Shown here: piece after piece, positions 1 to 10,473 of the stretch
Numbering within the stretch: the stretch's first letter is position 1
How the letters are laid out: each line of letters opens with the position of its first letter
NCBI RefSeq assembly: GCF_021440345.1
Contig: NZ_JAKCNS010000005.1
Coordinates: 25,313 to 89,312 of the forward strand
DNA length: 64,000 bases
Origin: Kluyvera intermedia
Lineage (GTDB): Bacteria; Pseudomonadota; Gammaproteobacteria; Enterobacterales; Enterobacteriaceae
Direction of reading: 5' to 3'
Made by a program: the position numbers and the translations under genes
Notes under the pieces: model-generated
Told to the model about the DNA's origin: nothing
The model's input: only the letters and a program-made list of their open reading frames with translations
Databases searched by the model: none

Positions 1-1623
1 CAAGAAGATCAAACGCGGCACACCGGACAAGAAGTGGAACATCGCGTTGAGGTAGCACAACCGTTGAGGCAGCTTCAATCCCTTTCCAAACAATGGGTTA
101 TCAAGGCGGAATATTTGCACCATGCCTCGCGCCCAGCGTATTCGCTGGCCGATGTGTGCCGACAAACTTTCGGTTGCCAGCCCCGCCGCCTGCGGTAGAC
201 GCATATAGGCAGAGGTGTAACCCAGACGGTGAAGTCGCAGCGAGGTATGCGCATCTTCGGTCACGGTTTCAACAGCAATACCACCGATTGCATCCAGCGG
301 TTCACGTCGGATAACCGCACAGGAGCCGCAGAAGAAGGTGGCATCCCACATGTCGTTACCATCCTGCAGCAGCCCGTAGAACAGCGTCCCTTCGTTCGGC
401 GTTTTACGGAAACGGCCCAGGTTACGTTCAAACGGATCGGGCGAGAAGAAGTGGTGCGGCGTCTGCATCATCGCCAGCTTCTTATCTTTCAGGAACCAGC
501 CCATGGTCATTTGCAGGAACGAGCGCGTCGGCACGTGGTCACAGTCGAAAATAGACACAAACTCGCCTTTCGCATATTTCAAGGCGTTGTTGATGTTCCC
601 GGCTTTCGCGTGTTCGTGGGTGGCTCGGGCAATATATTCTACGCCGACATCCCTGGCGAACTGACGGAACTCCTAGCGATTACCATCATCAAGGATCCAG
701 ACCGATATTTTATCTTTCGGCCAGTCGATACCGAGCGAAGCGTAAACGGTATTTTTAACGACGTTAAGGTCTTCGTTATAGGTCGGTATAAAGATGTCCA
801 CCGACGGCCATTTGCTGAGATCTTTCGGCAGCGGAACGGGCTGACGGTTCAGCGGCCACACTACCTGGAAGTAGCCGAGCACCAGCACAATCCAGGCATA
901 GGTTTCAGCAAACAGCAGAATCAGCCCGCAGACCAGGCTTGTCGGGTCGTTCCAGTTTAACGTTGAGGTGTAGCGCCACCAGATATAGCGGCAGGATACG
1001 GTTAACGACAGGACAATTAGCATCAGCGCGGAGAAGCGCCCTGGAATTCGCCGCACCAACAGCGCAACGCCCCACAGCAACATCAGGAAGATAAACTGCG
1101 CCAGCGGCGTAAACGGCTGAGTCACGCACACCAGCGCCAGAATCAACGACAATGTGACGACCACACCCAGAATTAAGCGTCGTAATTTCGGGCTAAGGTG
1201 TGCCAGCTCTTTCTTATCGTCAAGATGGCCGGTTTGCAGAGTTACCCGTTCTGGCAACTTGTGCAGCCACTGGGTATAACGCTCACGCAGATTCTCAATG
1301 CTCGCGCGAGGACGCCACTCGGTCGGTTTACGTTCCTCTGGCGGCTTGCTGACAATCAGCCAGATGGCCTGCAGCACATATCGCAGTGGGTCCAGCGGGC
1401 GAGGACGATGGCAATCAATATGAGGGAACAGTTGTTCATGACGTTCGCGCATCGCCTGAAAACGCGGGTTTTCCAGGGGCATCACTATCCAGGCCATTGC
1501 CACCCAGAAACACGCCAGCGTCGCGCTAAGCCAGGAGGACCCGGCACGACGATAGCCCTGGTAGCGCGTCTGTAAACGCGCGTATACCGACGGGACAAAA
1601 ATCCAGTGGGCAAGGCGAATCAT
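1..1623 (-). pseudogene. bcsA: bcsA, cellulose synthase catalytic subunit, interrupted by an amber codon; runs off the window
   Basis: BcsA polymerises UDP-glucose into cellulose at the inner membrane under c-di-GMP control. The start at 1623 (MIRLAHWIF) overlaps the bcsQ stop as ATGA and matches the E. coli start. The N-terminal membrane segments and the first part of the GT-A fold (PTYNEDLNVVKNT, WILDDG) read normally for 316 codons. Then a TAG at 675-673 replaces a conserved Glu codon in the family sequence DDGGREEFRQ (here DDGNR-stop-EFRQ). The same frame continues without another stop to the window edge and holds the catalytic motifs: DCDH, TEDAHT and QRIRWARG. Without readthrough the product lacks the active site. 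The rest of the gene, including PilZ, lies outside the window. A sequencing error cannot be excluded. Confidence 0.88.
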
Positions 1624-2369
1624 GCTTCGCTCTCCACCGCCTGCTGGCTGGCATAGTGCATCAGACACCAGTTGGCGAGGGTGATCATCTCTTCGGCAGC
1701 CAGAGAATCATGACGATATTCGCCTAGCGGTTGTTTATTGGCGAGGCTTTCCGCCATCGCTTCATCCGCGTGCACCACGACCGGCAGCATCCGACGTTGA
1801 GTCTGTAGCCATACCTGGAAGAGGTCTTCCTGTAACGGGCTACTCATCCGCAGACCGTTAATCAGCAGGTTTGAATCAGCGGGCTGCAGCTGTTGATGTA
1901 AACGGATATGGCAGTTGGCATCGAGTTGAACAATCGTTAACGTGTGGTGGCAGATATCCACCAGAGAAGGCGTCCAGGGGTAGAAGCCGTGCGGGAGGTC
2001 GATCAGTATCCACTGATAGCGCCCCTGGCGCTGTAGCGTTTGTGCAATATCGACGATTGCCGCGAGCGTATTGCTAAGCGCGCCAATATTTTGCTGCTCG
2101 CCGGCCTGCAATTTGCCAAATGGCAGTACATCAATCTGTGCCGTGTAACGTAAAGCGGTATCGCGCCAGTCTTGTCCGTCGATCACTGCGCGGGCCCAAC
2201 CGCTATGACGGTCGATATCATCGTTGAACGACAGGCGCAGCATATTGTCAGGACAGGCATCGATAACTAACACCGACTCCCCAAGCAACTGCAATGACCA
2301 CGCAAGAGCTGCTGTGATAGACGTCGCGCCAACGCCGCCACGGATGCCCTGTAATCCCAGAATAGCCAT
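1620..2369 (-). CDS. bcsQ: BcsQ, MinD/ParA-like ATPase of the cellulose synthase complex
   Basis: 249 residues, a MinD/ParA-like P-loop protein needed for polar localisation and assembly of cellulose secretion. The N-terminus MAILGLQGIRGGVGATSIT carries a deviant Walker A loop (RGGVGATS), as in E. coli BcsQ. The start at 2369 is preceded by AGGAAG; an in-frame ATG 39 bases upstream has no such site and would add a lysine-rich tail not seen in the family. It sits 10 bp after bcsR and overlaps bcsA by 4 bp, so bcsRQA is one transcription unit. The reading frame is intact; in E. coli K-12 laboratory strains bcsQ carries the early stop instead. Confidence 0.93.
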   Translation of the reverse strand: MAILGLQGIRGGVGATSITAALAWSLQLLGESVLVIDACPDNMLRLSFNDDIDRHSGWARAVIDGQDWRDTALRYTAQIDVLPFGKLQAGEQQNIGALSNTLAAIVDIAQTLQRQGRYQWILIDLPHGFYPWTPSLVDICHHTLTIVQLDANCHIRLHQQLQPADSNLLINGLRMSSPLQEDLFQVWLQTQRRMLPVVVHADEAMAESLANKQPLGEYRHDSLAAEEMITLANWCLMHYASQQAVESEA

Positions 2370-2379
2370 TATGGCTTCC

Positions 2380-2580
2380 TTATTTTTGTTCGACTTTTTG
2401 TTCTGCAAACTCTGCCAGCAGCGGCCAACGCTTAAACGCGGCGGCTAATTTTTCACGCTGGGAAATATCAGTGTAATCTATATCGGGCAAGGAGAAAGCC
2501 CGGCTCAATGCGAGAAAATCGTTCTGAAAAGTATAACCTAGTTGAGAATCCACAGATGTTTTGGGTTCATTATCTGACAT
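2380..2580 (-). CDS. bcsR: BcsR, small regulatory subunit of cellulose secretion
   Basis: 66 residues beginning MSDNEPKTSVDSQLGYTFQN. It matches the E. coli BcsR family in size (62 residues there), in the conserved LALSRAFSLPDIDYTDIS block and in position as first gene of bcsRQA. In the family BcsR binds BcsQ and forms the regulatory vestibule of the Bcs complex together with BcsE. The basic tail EQKVEQK ends just before the bcsQ ribosome site. Confidence 0.9.
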   Translation of the reverse strand: MSDNEPKTSVDSQLGYTFQNDFLALSRAFSLPDIDYTDISQREKLAAAFKRWPLLAEFAEQKVEQK

Positions 2581-2894
2581 TTTTATGTGCCCTCAGAAAT
2601 CAAAGTCCGAATACGCCGCGTCAATCGAAGGGCAACCTTTCCAGGAAATTCGTTTATACTCATCATACTTTCGATTGCAGATGCGTCGCTTTGCGTTCAC
2701 TCATCTCAACCACATAGTTATGCAAAATAGTTATGCAGGTTTCAGGAAAGTTACATACTTATCACCTGACGATAACTCGTGCTATTTAGAGTATACATGC
2801 TAAATCTGATGCTATTTAATTTCAATATTAGGTTTATTCTGCCGTTTACACTAGTAAACTTATACGCAGAATTATCGTCGATAAGAGGGACACG
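2581..2894. promoter_or_regulatory. divergent bcsRQA / bcsEFG promoter region
   Basis: This 314-bp AT-rich spacer separates the leftward bcsR and rightward bcsE starts and must hold both promoters. A perfect 6-4-6 palindrome, GTTTAC-ACTA-GTAAAC, lies at 2844-2859, about 35 bp before bcsE, and is a candidate operator. The bcsE start is preceded by AAGAGGGA. No -35/-10 pair stood out enough to call. Confidence 0.55.
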
Positions 2895-4454
2895 ATGAAC
2901 CCCATATTTACTCTTGGCATCCAGTCATTGTGGGATGAAGTGAGCCATATGCCGACTGGCGGCGTGTGGTGGATTAATACCGACCGCCATGAAGATGCCG
3001 TCAGCCTGCTTAATCAGACGCTATCCGCACAGCAAAACGATGCGAAGGTAGCCGTGGTAAGCATGGGGGAAAACCCCAATGACATCATTGAAATAAACGA
3101 TAATCGTGGCCCGAAAAAAATTTCACTATTCACCATGCAGAATAACCCAGATGGTCTATACTGCATGCGCCGCGATTTGCTCTGTACATTAGATCCCAAA
3201 GATTATTTGGTGATCCTTTTATGCTCCCACAATACGTGGGGAAACATTCCTTCCGCTAAACTCCAGCATTGGTTGAACAAAACTCAGCAATGGGCAAAAT
3301 ACCATCAATGCACTTTGTTAGTACTAAATCCTGGAATCAACGCCGATACTCAGACCTCGTTATTATTAGGTGAGTATCGTTCGCTTTCAGGTCTGGCAAG
3401 TTTACGTTACCAGGGTGATAGTCAACTTCTGGATATTGTTTTCTGGGCTAACGAAAAAGGCGTAAGCGCACGTCAACAGCTGCTAATTAATCAAAAAGAC
3501 GATGGCTGGCATTTAGCTCAGGATGAAGTTGCGAACGTTCAGCCACGCAGCGATGAAAAAACGGTACTGAGTAATATCAATATTCTTGAAGGGGCTCCGG
3601 CACTTTCAGAACACTGGATGTTATTTGATACCAATGACGCCGTCTTTAATGCCGCACGTACCGCGCAGGCGGCTACGGTCATATTCTCACTTTCGCAAAA
3701 TAGCCAGATAGAGGCTCTTGCCCGCAACATTCATACGCTGCGTCGCCAGCGCGGCAGTGCGATAAAACTTATCGTCCGTGAAACAACGGCCTGTTTACGT
3801 GCCACCGATGAACGTCTGTTATTAAGCTGTGGTGCAAACGTGGTGATTCCGGCCTCGGCACCGTTATCTCGCAGCCTGACGTTAATCGAAAGCGTACAAA
3901 CACAGCAGTACACCCGCCACGTACCAGAAGATTTAACCACCCTGCTGGCCAATACGGAACCGCTGAAACTGAAAGGTTATCAGACGTGGGATGTATTCTG
4001 CGATGGAGTGCAGAGAATCGTGAACAATACGCTGTTACCGGCTGACGGTAAGGGCGTCATGGTGGCTCTGCGCCCGGCACCAGGCCTGCGTGTTGAGCAG
4101 GCGCTGACCCTTTGTCGTCCGCACCGTATGGGCGATATAGTGACGATTGCTGACCGCCGCCTGGTACTGTTCCTGCCATTCTGCCGGGTTAACGACCTCG
4201 ACAAAGCGCTGAACCATATCTTCCCGCTGCCAACCGGCGATATTTTCTCTAACCGTATGATTTGGTTTGAAGATAAACAAATCGCTGCGGAGCTGGTCAA
4301 CATGCGCGATGTGAAGCCTGAGCTGTGGACCAAGCCGCTGGATATTGCGCCAAAACCGAAAAACGTGATTAACGCGACCTATGAAGGCAATGCCTGGCGC
4401 CGTTATCCTGAGCCTATGCGCCTGTCTACAGAGACCGGAGAGAAACCGTCATGA
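2895..4454 (+). CDS. bcsE: BcsE, c-di-GMP-binding cellulose biosynthesis protein
   Basis: 519 residues (523 in E. coli), a cytosolic c-di-GMP receptor that boosts cellulose synthesis and recruits BcsF. The C-terminal GIL domain carries the c-di-GMP contact motif RxGD as RMGD (R411 to D414, matching E. coli R415/D418). The N-terminal part is a degenerate P-loop/receiver-like region. The stop overlaps the bcsF start (ATGATG), indicating translational coupling. It is first in the bcsEFG operon, transcribed away from bcsRQA. Confidence 0.93.
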   Translation: MNPIFTLGIQSLWDEVSHMPTGGVWWINTDRHEDAVSLLNQTLSAQQNDAKVAVVSMGENPNDIIEINDNRGPKKISLFTMQNNPDGLYCMRRDLLCTLDPKDYLVILLCSHNTWGNIPSAKLQHWLNKTQQWAKYHQCTLLVLNPGINADTQTSLLLGEYRSLSGLASLRYQGDSQLLDIVFWANEKGVSARQQLLINQKDDGWHLAQDEVANVQPRSDEKTVLSNINILEGAPALSEHWMLFDTNDAVFNAARTAQAATVIFSLSQNSQIEALARNIHTLRRQRGSAIKLIVRETTACLRATDERLLLSCGANVVIPASAPLSRSLTLIESVQTQQYTRHVPEDLTTLLANTEPLKLKGYQTWDVFCDGVQRIVNNTLLPADGKGVMVALRPAPGLRVEQALTLCRPHRMGDIVTIADRRLVLFLPFCRVNDLDKALNHIFPLPTGDIFSNRMIWFEDKQIAAELVNMRDVKPELWTKPLDIAPKPKNVINATYEGNAWRRYPEPMRLSTETGEKPS

Positions 4455-4648
4455 TGTCGATAAGCGATATTATTCAACTTGTTGTGCTTTGTGCGCTGAT
4501 CTTTTTCCCGCTGGGCTATCTGGCGCGCCATCATCAGCGACGCGTAGTGAACACATTCCGTCTGATCTTTCTTAAACCCCGTTATGTTAAACCAGTAGGC
4601 GTATTACGCCGGGATCTGGCCGTCAGGGCAAAATCAAAAAATGACTAA
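4451..4648 (+). CDS. bcsF: BcsF, small membrane protein of the cellulose complex
   Basis: 65 residues with one N-terminal membrane helix (about residues 6-24, [19 protein letters not shown]) followed by a basic cytosolic tail. In E. coli BcsF recruits BcsE to the membrane and links to BcsG. Either ATG of the ATGATG start could be used; the first overlaps the bcsE stop. The gene overlaps bcsG by 8 bp. Confidence 0.9.
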   Translation: MMSISDIIQLVVLCALIFFPLGYLARHHQRRVVNTFRLIFLKPRYVKPVGVLRRDLAVRAKSKND

Positions 4649-6311
4649 ATCGACGCAAAACGCCGCCACTACCCCTTCCCCGCTTTGGCATTATTGGCGG
4701 GGGCTATCCGGCTGGAACTTTTATTTCCTGGTCAAGTTTGGCTTACTGTGGGCTGGATACCTGAATTTCCACGCCATGATGAACCTGGTGTTCATGGCGT
4801 TCTTACTCTTCCCGCTGCCTAACAGCCGACTGCATCGCTGGCGGCAGTGGATTGCCATTCCCGTTGGGTTTGCCCTGTTCTGGCATGATACCTGGCTGCC
4901 GGGCCCGGAAAGCATCATGAGCCAAGGGTCACAGGTCGCCGGTTTTAGCGCCGACTATCTGTGGGATCTGGTGACTCGCTTCATCAACTGGCAGATGATC
5001 GGTGCATTCTTTGTGCTGCTCGTTGCCTGGTTATTCTTAAATCAATGGCTTCGCCTGACCGTCTTTGTGGTCATCGCGATGATATGGGTCAACCTGACTG
5101 CGCTGCTCGGCCCTTCCTTTACGCTGTGGCCAACCGGGCAAAACGGCGGCGCAACCACCGTCCAGACGACGGCCCCAACCACGACAACAGCGGACTCCTC
5201 TAGCAGCGATATTCCGCCACAAACCGCCGCGCCAACGTCCGATAACCTGAACGCCTGGCTCACCAGCTTCTACGCTTCTGAAAGCAAGCGCGCCACCACG
5301 TTCCCAACGCAGCTTCCCGCAGACGCACAGCCGTTTGACCTGCTGGTCATTAATATCTGTTCTCTGGCGACGTCCGATATCGAAGCCGCAGGATTGCTGC
5401 AGCACCCGCTGTGGTCCCACTTTGACATTCGCTTTAGCGATTTCAACTCCGCGACCTCTTACAGCGGCCCGGCGGCTATCCGTTTGCTGCGCGCCAGCTG
5501 CGGTCAGCCATCGCATACTGACCTGTATCAGCCGGCAGGCAACCAGTGCTACCTGTTCGATAATTTATCCAAACTGGGCTTTACCCAACATCTGGCGCTG
5601 GACCACGACGGTGTATTTGGTAACTTCCTGAAAGAAGTGCGTGAGTACGGCGGTATGCAAAGCCCGCTGATGGATCAAAGCAATCTGCCGGTTAACCTGC
5701 GTTCCTTTGATAACTCACCGGTATACGACGATCTGGCCGTACTGAACCGTTGGTTAAAAAATGAAGAGACCGCTGCAGGTGGGCGTACGGCGACCTTCTA
5801 TAACATTCTGCCGCTGCACGATGGCAACCACGAGCCGGGACAGAGCAAGCCCGCAGATTACAAAGTTCGCGCGCAGAAACTGTTTGATGAACTGGATGCC
5901 TTCTTTACCGAGCTGGAAAAATCGGGTCGTAAAGTGATGGTCGTTGTGGTGCCTGAGCATGGTGCGGCGCTGCAGGGCGATAAAATGCAGGTCTCTGGTC
6001 TGCGTGATATCCCAAGCCCGTCCATTACCCACGTTCCGGCAGCCGTTAAATTCTTCGGCATGAAGGCGCCGCATCAGGGCACGGCGATTGATATCAACAA
6101 ACCAAGCAGCTATCTGGCTATTTCTGAGCTGGTTGCCCGCGCCGTTGACGGCAAAATCTTCACCGAAGATAACGTCGACTGGTCAGCCTACACCGGTAAT
6201 CTGCCGCAGACAGCCGCAGTGTCCGAAAACGCCAACGCCGTTGTCGTTCAGTACCAGGGCAAACCATACGTTCGTCTGAACGGCGGTGCATGGGTGCCAT
6301 ATCCGCAATAA
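4641..6311 (+). CDS. bcsG: BcsG, cellulose phosphoethanolamine transferase
   Basis: 556 residues (559 in E. coli). Four or five N-terminal membrane helices (about residues 25-160) are followed by a Thr/Ser-rich linker (about 170-195) and a periplasmic alkaline-phosphatase-like domain. It transfers phosphoethanolamine from phosphatidylethanolamine to cellulose. By alignment with E. coli C243, S278, E442 and H443, the zinc ligands and nucleophile are C240 (NICSLATSD), S275 (TSYSGPAAI), E439 and H440 (VPEHGAA). All are present, so this enzyme looks functional although bcsA is interrupted. It is last in bcsEFG and is followed by a terminator. Confidence 0.94.
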   Translation: MTKSTQNAATTPSPLWHYWRGLSGWNFYFLVKFGLLWAGYLNFHAMMNLVFMAFLLFPLPNSRLHRWRQWIAIPVGFALFWHDTWLPGPESIMSQGSQVAGFSADYLWDLVTRFINWQMIGAFFVLLVAWLFLNQWLRLTVFVVIAMIWVNLTALLGPSFTLWPTGQNGGATTVQTTAPTTTTADSSSSDIPPQTAAPTSDNLNAWLTSFYASESKRATTFPTQLPADAQPFDLLVINICSLATSDIEAAGLLQHPLWSHFDIRFSDFNSATSYSGPAAIRLLRASCGQPSHTDLYQPAGNQCYLFDNLSKLGFTQHLALDHDGVFGNFLKEVREYGGMQSPLMDQSNLPVNLRSFDNSPVYDDLAVLNRWLKNEETAAGGRTATFYNILPLHDGNHEPGQSKPADYKVRAQKLFDELDAFFTELEKSGRKVMVVVVPEHGAALQGDKMQVSGLRDIPSPSITHVPAAVKFFGMKAPHQGTAIDINKPSSYLAISELVARAVDGKIFTEDNVDWSAYTGNLPQTAAVSENANAVVVQYQGKPYVRLNGGAWVPYPQ

Positions 6312-6315
6312 CAAC

Positions 6316-6350
6316 AAAAAGGCCGCCGGGTGTTACCCCGGCGGCCCAAT
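6316..6350. terminator. terminator between convergent bcsG and dppF
   Basis: A perfect 10-bp GC stem, GGCCGCCGGG / CCCGGCGGCC (6321-6330 and 6337-6346), with a 6-nt loop. On the minus strand it is followed by TTTTTGTTGTTA, so it is strongest as the dpp operon terminator. On the plus strand the T-rich stretch is weaker. Confidence 0.85.
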
Positions 6351-6381
6351 TCATTTCCCTTCTTAGCAAAACGCCTTTCTG

Positions 6382-7392
6382 CTATACCGCTTTCTCTGGA
6401 TTCTCATCCTGATCGACCGCGAAACATGCCACAAGCTGTCCACCATAGTCTTTCAACTGCGGCTGAAGCTGAGTGCACGGTCCAAAACGACGGCGGCAGC
6501 GGGCGTTGAATGCGCAACCCGGAGGCGGGTTCAGCGGGCTTGGCAGTTCACCGGTCAGCTTAATACGCTCACGACGCTCATCCGGGTTCAAGCGCGGTGT
6601 GGCGGAGAGCAGCGCCTGGGTGTACGGATGTTGAGGGTTGTTGAAGATCTGGTCCTTCGTCCCTTTCTCTACGCAGCGCCCCAGATACATCACCATCACT
6701 TCATCGGCGATATGCTCCACCACCGACAGGTCGTGGGAGATAAAGACATAGGACAGCCCCAGCTCCTGCTGCAAATCCATCATCAGGTTTAATACCTGCG
6801 CACGCACGGAAACGTCGAGCGCAGAGACCGGTTCGTCGGCAATCACCACGTCGGGATCGAGCATCAAGCCACGGGCAATCGCAATACGCTGACGCTGACC
6901 GCCGGAGAACATGTGCGGGTAGCGGTCATAGTGCTCGGTTTTCAGCCCCACTTTCGCCATCATCGCCAGCGCCTTTTCACGGCGCTGCTCTTTGCTAAGT
7001 GAAGTATTTATCTGCAATGGCTCTTCCAGAATCTGCCCCACTTTCTTACGCGGGTTCAGGGAACCGTACGGGTTCTGGAACACAATCTGGATTTTCTGCC
7101 GACGCAGTTTCTGTGCGTGCGGGTCGTGCTTGAGCAGATCCTGACCCTGGTAATAGAGCTCACCGCCGGTCGGGATTTCAATCATCGTCAACAGGCGGCC
7201 CAGGGTGGATTTTCCACAGCCCGATTCACCCACGACCGCCAGCGTTTTACCGCGTTCGAGGGTAAACGATACGCCGTCCAGCGCTTTAACCAGGCGCTCA
7301 GGGGCAAAAAAACCCTTCTTCACCGGGTAGTGTTTTTTCAGGTCAATGGCTTGCAGCAGCGGCTGCTGCGAGGTGGCCTCGTGCGTACTCAT
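6382..7392 (-). CDS. dppF: DppF, dipeptide ABC transporter ATPase
   Basis: 336 residues. Walker [10 protein letters not shown], signature [12 protein letters not shown], Walker [13 protein letters not shown] and H-loop (FISHDLSVV) are all present. The C-terminal oligopeptide/dipeptide transporter domain has the Cys motif [15 protein letters not shown] typical of Fe-S-containing Opp/Dpp ATPases. It pairs with DppD to energise dipeptide (and haem) import through DppBC. Its start overlaps the dppD stop by 4 bp. It is last in dppABCDF. Confidence 0.96.
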   Translation of the reverse strand: MSTHEATSQQPLLQAIDLKKHYPVKKGFFAPERLVKALDGVSFTLERGKTLAVVGESGCGKSTLGRLLTMIEIPTGGELYYQGQDLLKHDPHAQKLRRQKIQIVFQNPYGSLNPRKKVGQILEEPLQINTSLSKEQRREKALAMMAKVGLKTEHYDRYPHMFSGGQRQRIAIARGLMLDPDVVIADEPVSALDVSVRAQVLNLMMDLQQELGLSYVFISHDLSVVEHIADEVMVMYLGRCVEKGTKDQIFNNPQHPYTQALLSATPRLNPDERRERIKLTGELPSPLNPPPGCAFNARCRRRFGPCTQLQPQLKDYGGQLVACFAVDQDENPEKAV

Positions 7393-8372
7393 AGTGTGGG
7401 CCTCCCGGCATCATCGAGTGGGTAGTGGCATTTCGACTGGCGACCGCCATTAAGCAGATTCAGTTCAGGTTCAACGCTGCGGCATTTATCGGTTGCATAC
7501 GGACAGCGCGGGTTCAGCAGACAGCCGTTCGGGCGATCGTATTTACCCGGCACCACGCCCGGCAACGACGCCAGACGCGCTTTATCCTGAGCAAATTCCG
7601 GCAGCGCGCGCAGCAAGGCCTGGGTATACGGATGACGAGGGGCGCGGAAAATATCATTTGCCGCCCCGGTTTCCACCACCTGGCCTGCGTACATCACAAT
7701 AATTTTGTGTGCCGCTTCCGCCACCAGCGCCAGATCGTGAGTGATCAGAATCAGCGCCATGTTCTCTTTTTGCTGCAGTTCCAGCAGCAGCTCAATGATC
7801 TGCGCCTGAATAGTTACATCCAGCGCCGTCGTCGGTTCATCGGCAATCAACAGCTTCGGACGACAGGCGATGGCCATCGCAATCATCACGCGCTGACTCA
7901 TGCCACCGGAAAGCTGGTGCGGATAAACGTCAAGACGTGATGCCGGGTCCGGAATACCCACCTGATTGAGCAGGTCAATCGCCCGCTGACGGCGGGTTTT
8001 CTTGTTACCGCCCTGATGCACCTTGATGGCTTCCATAATCTGGAAACCGACGGTGTAGCACGGGTTAAGGCTGGTCATCGGATCCTGGAAGATCATCGCC
8101 ACTTCGGCGCCCACCAGATTACGACGTTCTTTCTCTGAAATGCGTTTCAGATCCTGACCGTTGAACTGCAGGCTCTCGGCCATTACGCGGCCGGGATAGT
8201 CAATCAGCCCCATGATCGCCAGCGAGCTGACGGATTTCCCGGAGCCGGATTCCCCAACGATACCGACCACTTCACCCTGATTTACGCTGTAGCTCACGCG
8301 GTCTACGGCTTTAAACGGTGTGCCTTCGTCACCAAAGTGCACCGATAATTTATCTACATTTAATAACGCCAT
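7389..8372 (-). CDS. dppD: DppD, dipeptide ABC transporter ATPase
   Basis: 327 residues. Walker [10 protein letters not shown], signature [14 protein letters not shown], Walker [14 protein letters not shown]-loop LITHDLALV and a C-terminal Cys cluster ([14 protein letters not shown]) identify the partner ATPase of DppF. It starts 10 bp after dppC, consistent with one transcript. Confidence 0.96.
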   Translation of the reverse strand: MALLNVDKLSVHFGDEGTPFKAVDRVSYSVNQGEVVGIVGESGSGKSVSSLAIMGLIDYPGRVMAESLQFNGQDLKRISEKERRNLVGAEVAMIFQDPMTSLNPCYTVGFQIMEAIKVHQGGNKKTRRQRAIDLLNQVGIPDPASRLDVYPHQLSGGMSQRVMIAMAIACRPKLLIADEPTTALDVTIQAQIIELLLELQQKENMALILITHDLALVAEAAHKIIVMYAGQVVETGAANDIFRAPRHPYTQALLRALPEFAQDKARLASLPGVVPGKYDRPNGCLLNPRCPYATDKCRSVEPELNLLNGGRQSKCHYPLDDAGRPTL

Positions 8373-8382
8373 CTCGAACCTC

Positions 8383-9285
8383 TTACTGCTTCAGTTTGGG
8401 ATCGAGCGCGTCACGCAGACCGTCACCCATCAGGTTAAATGCCAGCACCGTCAGCAAAATCGCCAGGCCCGGGAAGGTCACAACCCACCAGGCGCTTTGC
8501 GCGAACTGCAGAACGTCAGAGAGCATGGTGCCCCATTCCGGCGTAGGCGGCTGTGCGCCCATCCCCAGGAAGCCAAGGGCAGCCATATCGAGAATGGCGT
8601 TAGAAAAACCGAGCGACGCCTGAACAATCAGCGGCGCCAGGCAGTTTGGGAAAATATTAACGAACATCTGGCGCATCGCACCGGCACCCGCCACGCGAGA
8701 GGCGGTCACGTAGTCGCGGTTGACCTCCACCAGCACCGCCGCGCGCGTTAAGCGGACGTAGTGCGGTAAGGCAACAAAGGTCAGCGCCAGCGCGGCGTTA
8801 CCAATAGAAGGACCGAAGATCGCCACCAGTACCAGCGCCAGCAGCAGGCTTGGCAGGGCCAGCATGATATCGACGACGCGCATGATGATGTTGTCGACGA
8901 TGCCGCCGAAGTAACCGGCAACCAGCCCCAGCACAACCCCCATGACCAACGAAAGCACGACCACCAGACAGCCTACCAGCAGCGACAGGCGCGCGCCATA
9001 CATCAGGCGCGACAGCACATCGCGGCCGACGTCATCGGTACCAAACAGATGCGCCCATGAGCCACCTTCCTGCCACGCAGGCGGTGCCAGAAGGGTATCG
9101 CGGAACTGATCCGCCGGGTTATACGGCGCAATCCAGTTGGCGAAAATGGCAATAAACAGCACGATGGCCACGTAGACAAGGCCAATGACGGCGCCTTTAT
9201 TGCGTTTAAAGTAGTGCCAGAATTCCTGGAAAGGGGTCATCGGCACCGGTGCGGACACCGCTTTGTTCTCAGTAACTTGTGTCAT
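8383..9285 (-). CDS. dppC: DppC, dipeptide ABC transporter permease
   Basis: 300 residues, the E. coli length. The cytosolic N-terminus ([10 protein letters not shown]) precedes about six membrane helices and the conserved binding-protein-dependent permease block (EAA-type loop, around [20 protein letters not shown]). It forms the inner-membrane channel with DppB. The 9-bp gap to dppB supports co-transcription. Confidence 0.96.
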   Translation of the reverse strand: MTQVTENKAVSAPVPMTPFQEFWHYFKRNKGAVIGLVYVAIVLFIAIFANWIAPYNPADQFRDTLLAPPAWQEGGSWAHLFGTDDVGRDVLSRLMYGARLSLLVGCLVVVLSLVMGVVLGLVAGYFGGIVDNIIMRVVDIMLALPSLLLALVLVAIFGPSIGNAALALTFVALPHYVRLTRAAVLVEVNRDYVTASRVAGAGAMRQMFVNIFPNCLAPLIVQASLGFSNAILDMAALGFLGMGAQPPTPEWGTMLSDVLQFAQSAWWVVTFPGLAILLTVLAFNLMGDGLRDALDPKLKQ

Positions 9286-9294
9286 GACGGCCCC

Positions 9295-10314
9295 TTACTT
9301 CTTATGACGGATGCGCGGGTTTACCACGCCGTACAGCAGGTCTACCAGCAGGTTGACGAGAATAATCATCGTCGCCACCAGCAGCACCCCGCCCTGAACC
9401 ACCGGATAGTCGCGGCGCTGCAGAGCATCAATCAACCAGCGTCCCAGGCCAGGCCAGGAGAAGATGGTTTCCGTCAAAATTGCCCCGGCCAGCAGCGTAC
9501 CGACCTGAAGGCCGATAACGGTGACCACCGGCAGCATCGCGTTACGCAGCGCGTGAACCACGATGACGCGCATCCGGGTCAACCCCTTGGCGCGGGCGGT
9601 ACGGATGTAATCTTCACCCAGCACTTCCAGCATCGACGAACGGGTCATACGCACGATAACCGCCAGAGGGATCGTGCCAAGCACCATCGCTGGCAAAATC
9701 ATATGCGCCAGCGCATCGATAAAGTTACCCTCTTCGCCCCAGATGGCGGTATCAATCAGCATGAAACCGGTCAGCGGGTTACTGTCATCAAGGAACACCA
9801 TATCGCTGACGCGCCCGGAGACCGGTGTCAGGTTCCACTGCACCGATACCAGCATAATCAGCATCATGCCCCACCAGAAAATCGGCATGGAGTAGCCGGT
9901 CAGCGCCAGGCCAACCGCGGTATGATCGAAGATGGAACCGCGTTTAACCGCAGCCAATACGCCAACCGGGATCCCGACGGCGATAGCAAAAATCATGGCG
10001 CAGATACCGAGTTCCAGCGTCGCTTTAAAACGCGGCACGAACTCGTCCCACACCGGAAGTCGGCTTTTTAATGAAATCCCTAAGTCACCGTGCAGTACAC
10101 CCCAGATATAGTGGAGGTACTGTTGCCACATCGGCTTATCGAGGCCGAGTTCAGCCAGCAGCTGGGCGTGGCGCTCAGGGGAAATACCACGTTCGCCGGC
10201 CATAATCATCACCGGATCGCCGGGGATCATATGCACGAAGGCAAACGTCAGGAGGGTGATACCGATAAACGTTGGGATCACCAGACCCAACCGTTTGAGG
10301 ATAAACTGCAACAT
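9295..10314 (-). CDS. dppB: DppB, dipeptide ABC transporter permease
   Basis: 339 residues with the N-terminal hallmark of the DppB/OppB family (MLQFILKRLGLVIPTFIGIT) and HMIPGDPV. The EAA-type motif is near YIRTARAKGLTRMRVIVVHA. It is the second permease of the dipeptide system and is preceded by an intercistronic hairpin region that separates it from the more highly expressed dppA. Confidence 0.96.
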   Translation of the reverse strand: MLQFILKRLGLVIPTFIGITLLTFAFVHMIPGDPVMIMAGERGISPERHAQLLAELGLDKPMWQQYLHYIWGVLHGDLGISLKSRLPVWDEFVPRFKATLELGICAMIFAIAVGIPVGVLAAVKRGSIFDHTAVGLALTGYSMPIFWWGMMLIMLVSVQWNLTPVSGRVSDMVFLDDSNPLTGFMLIDTAIWGEEGNFIDALAHMILPAMVLGTIPLAVIVRMTRSSMLEVLGEDYIRTARAKGLTRMRVIVVHALRNAMLPVVTVIGLQVGTLLAGAILTETIFSWPGLGRWLIDALQRRDYPVVQGGVLLVATMIILVNLLVDLLYGVVNPRIRHKK

Positions 10315-10384
10315 AGCCCTGATTCTCTATAATGACGGCCCGCCTGGTCACAGGACGTCTGTATTGCTCACAAATCTGCCGCCA

Positions 10385-10443
10385 GCCTCAAATGAGGCAG
10401 ACGCAGATACGGCGCGGCTTCCCACCCCAAGGGGGGTAGGAAG
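10385..10443 (-). promoter_or_regulatory. tandem hairpins in the dppA-dppB spacer
   Basis: Two inverted repeats lie between dppA and dppB. GCCTCA-AA-TGAGGC is at 10385-10398. At 10418-10443 an 11-bp stem (CTTCCTACCCC with GGGGTGGGAAG on the mRNA strand) needs one G-U pair, so it folds better as dpp mRNA. Neither has a T-run. The likely role is protection of the upstream dppA message and lowered expression of dppBCDF; this is inference. Confidence 0.6.
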
Positions 10444-10473
10444 CGTGCGCTGCCGGTTAAGGCGTCGTCTTTA

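Noticed and set aside
673..675. The bcsA stop as a recoded selenocysteine codon, given selAB in the same window
   Set aside because: The codon is TAG, not TGA, and the family residue is Glu rather than Cys.
229..960. A 243-codon plus-strand frame opposite bcsA
   Set aside because: Antisense shadow of bcsA, with no recognisable domain or ribosome site.
9214..10071. A 285-codon plus-strand frame opposite dppB/dppC
   Set aside because: Composition is dominated by His/Gln/Arg, as expected for the complement of membrane-protein codons; no domain.
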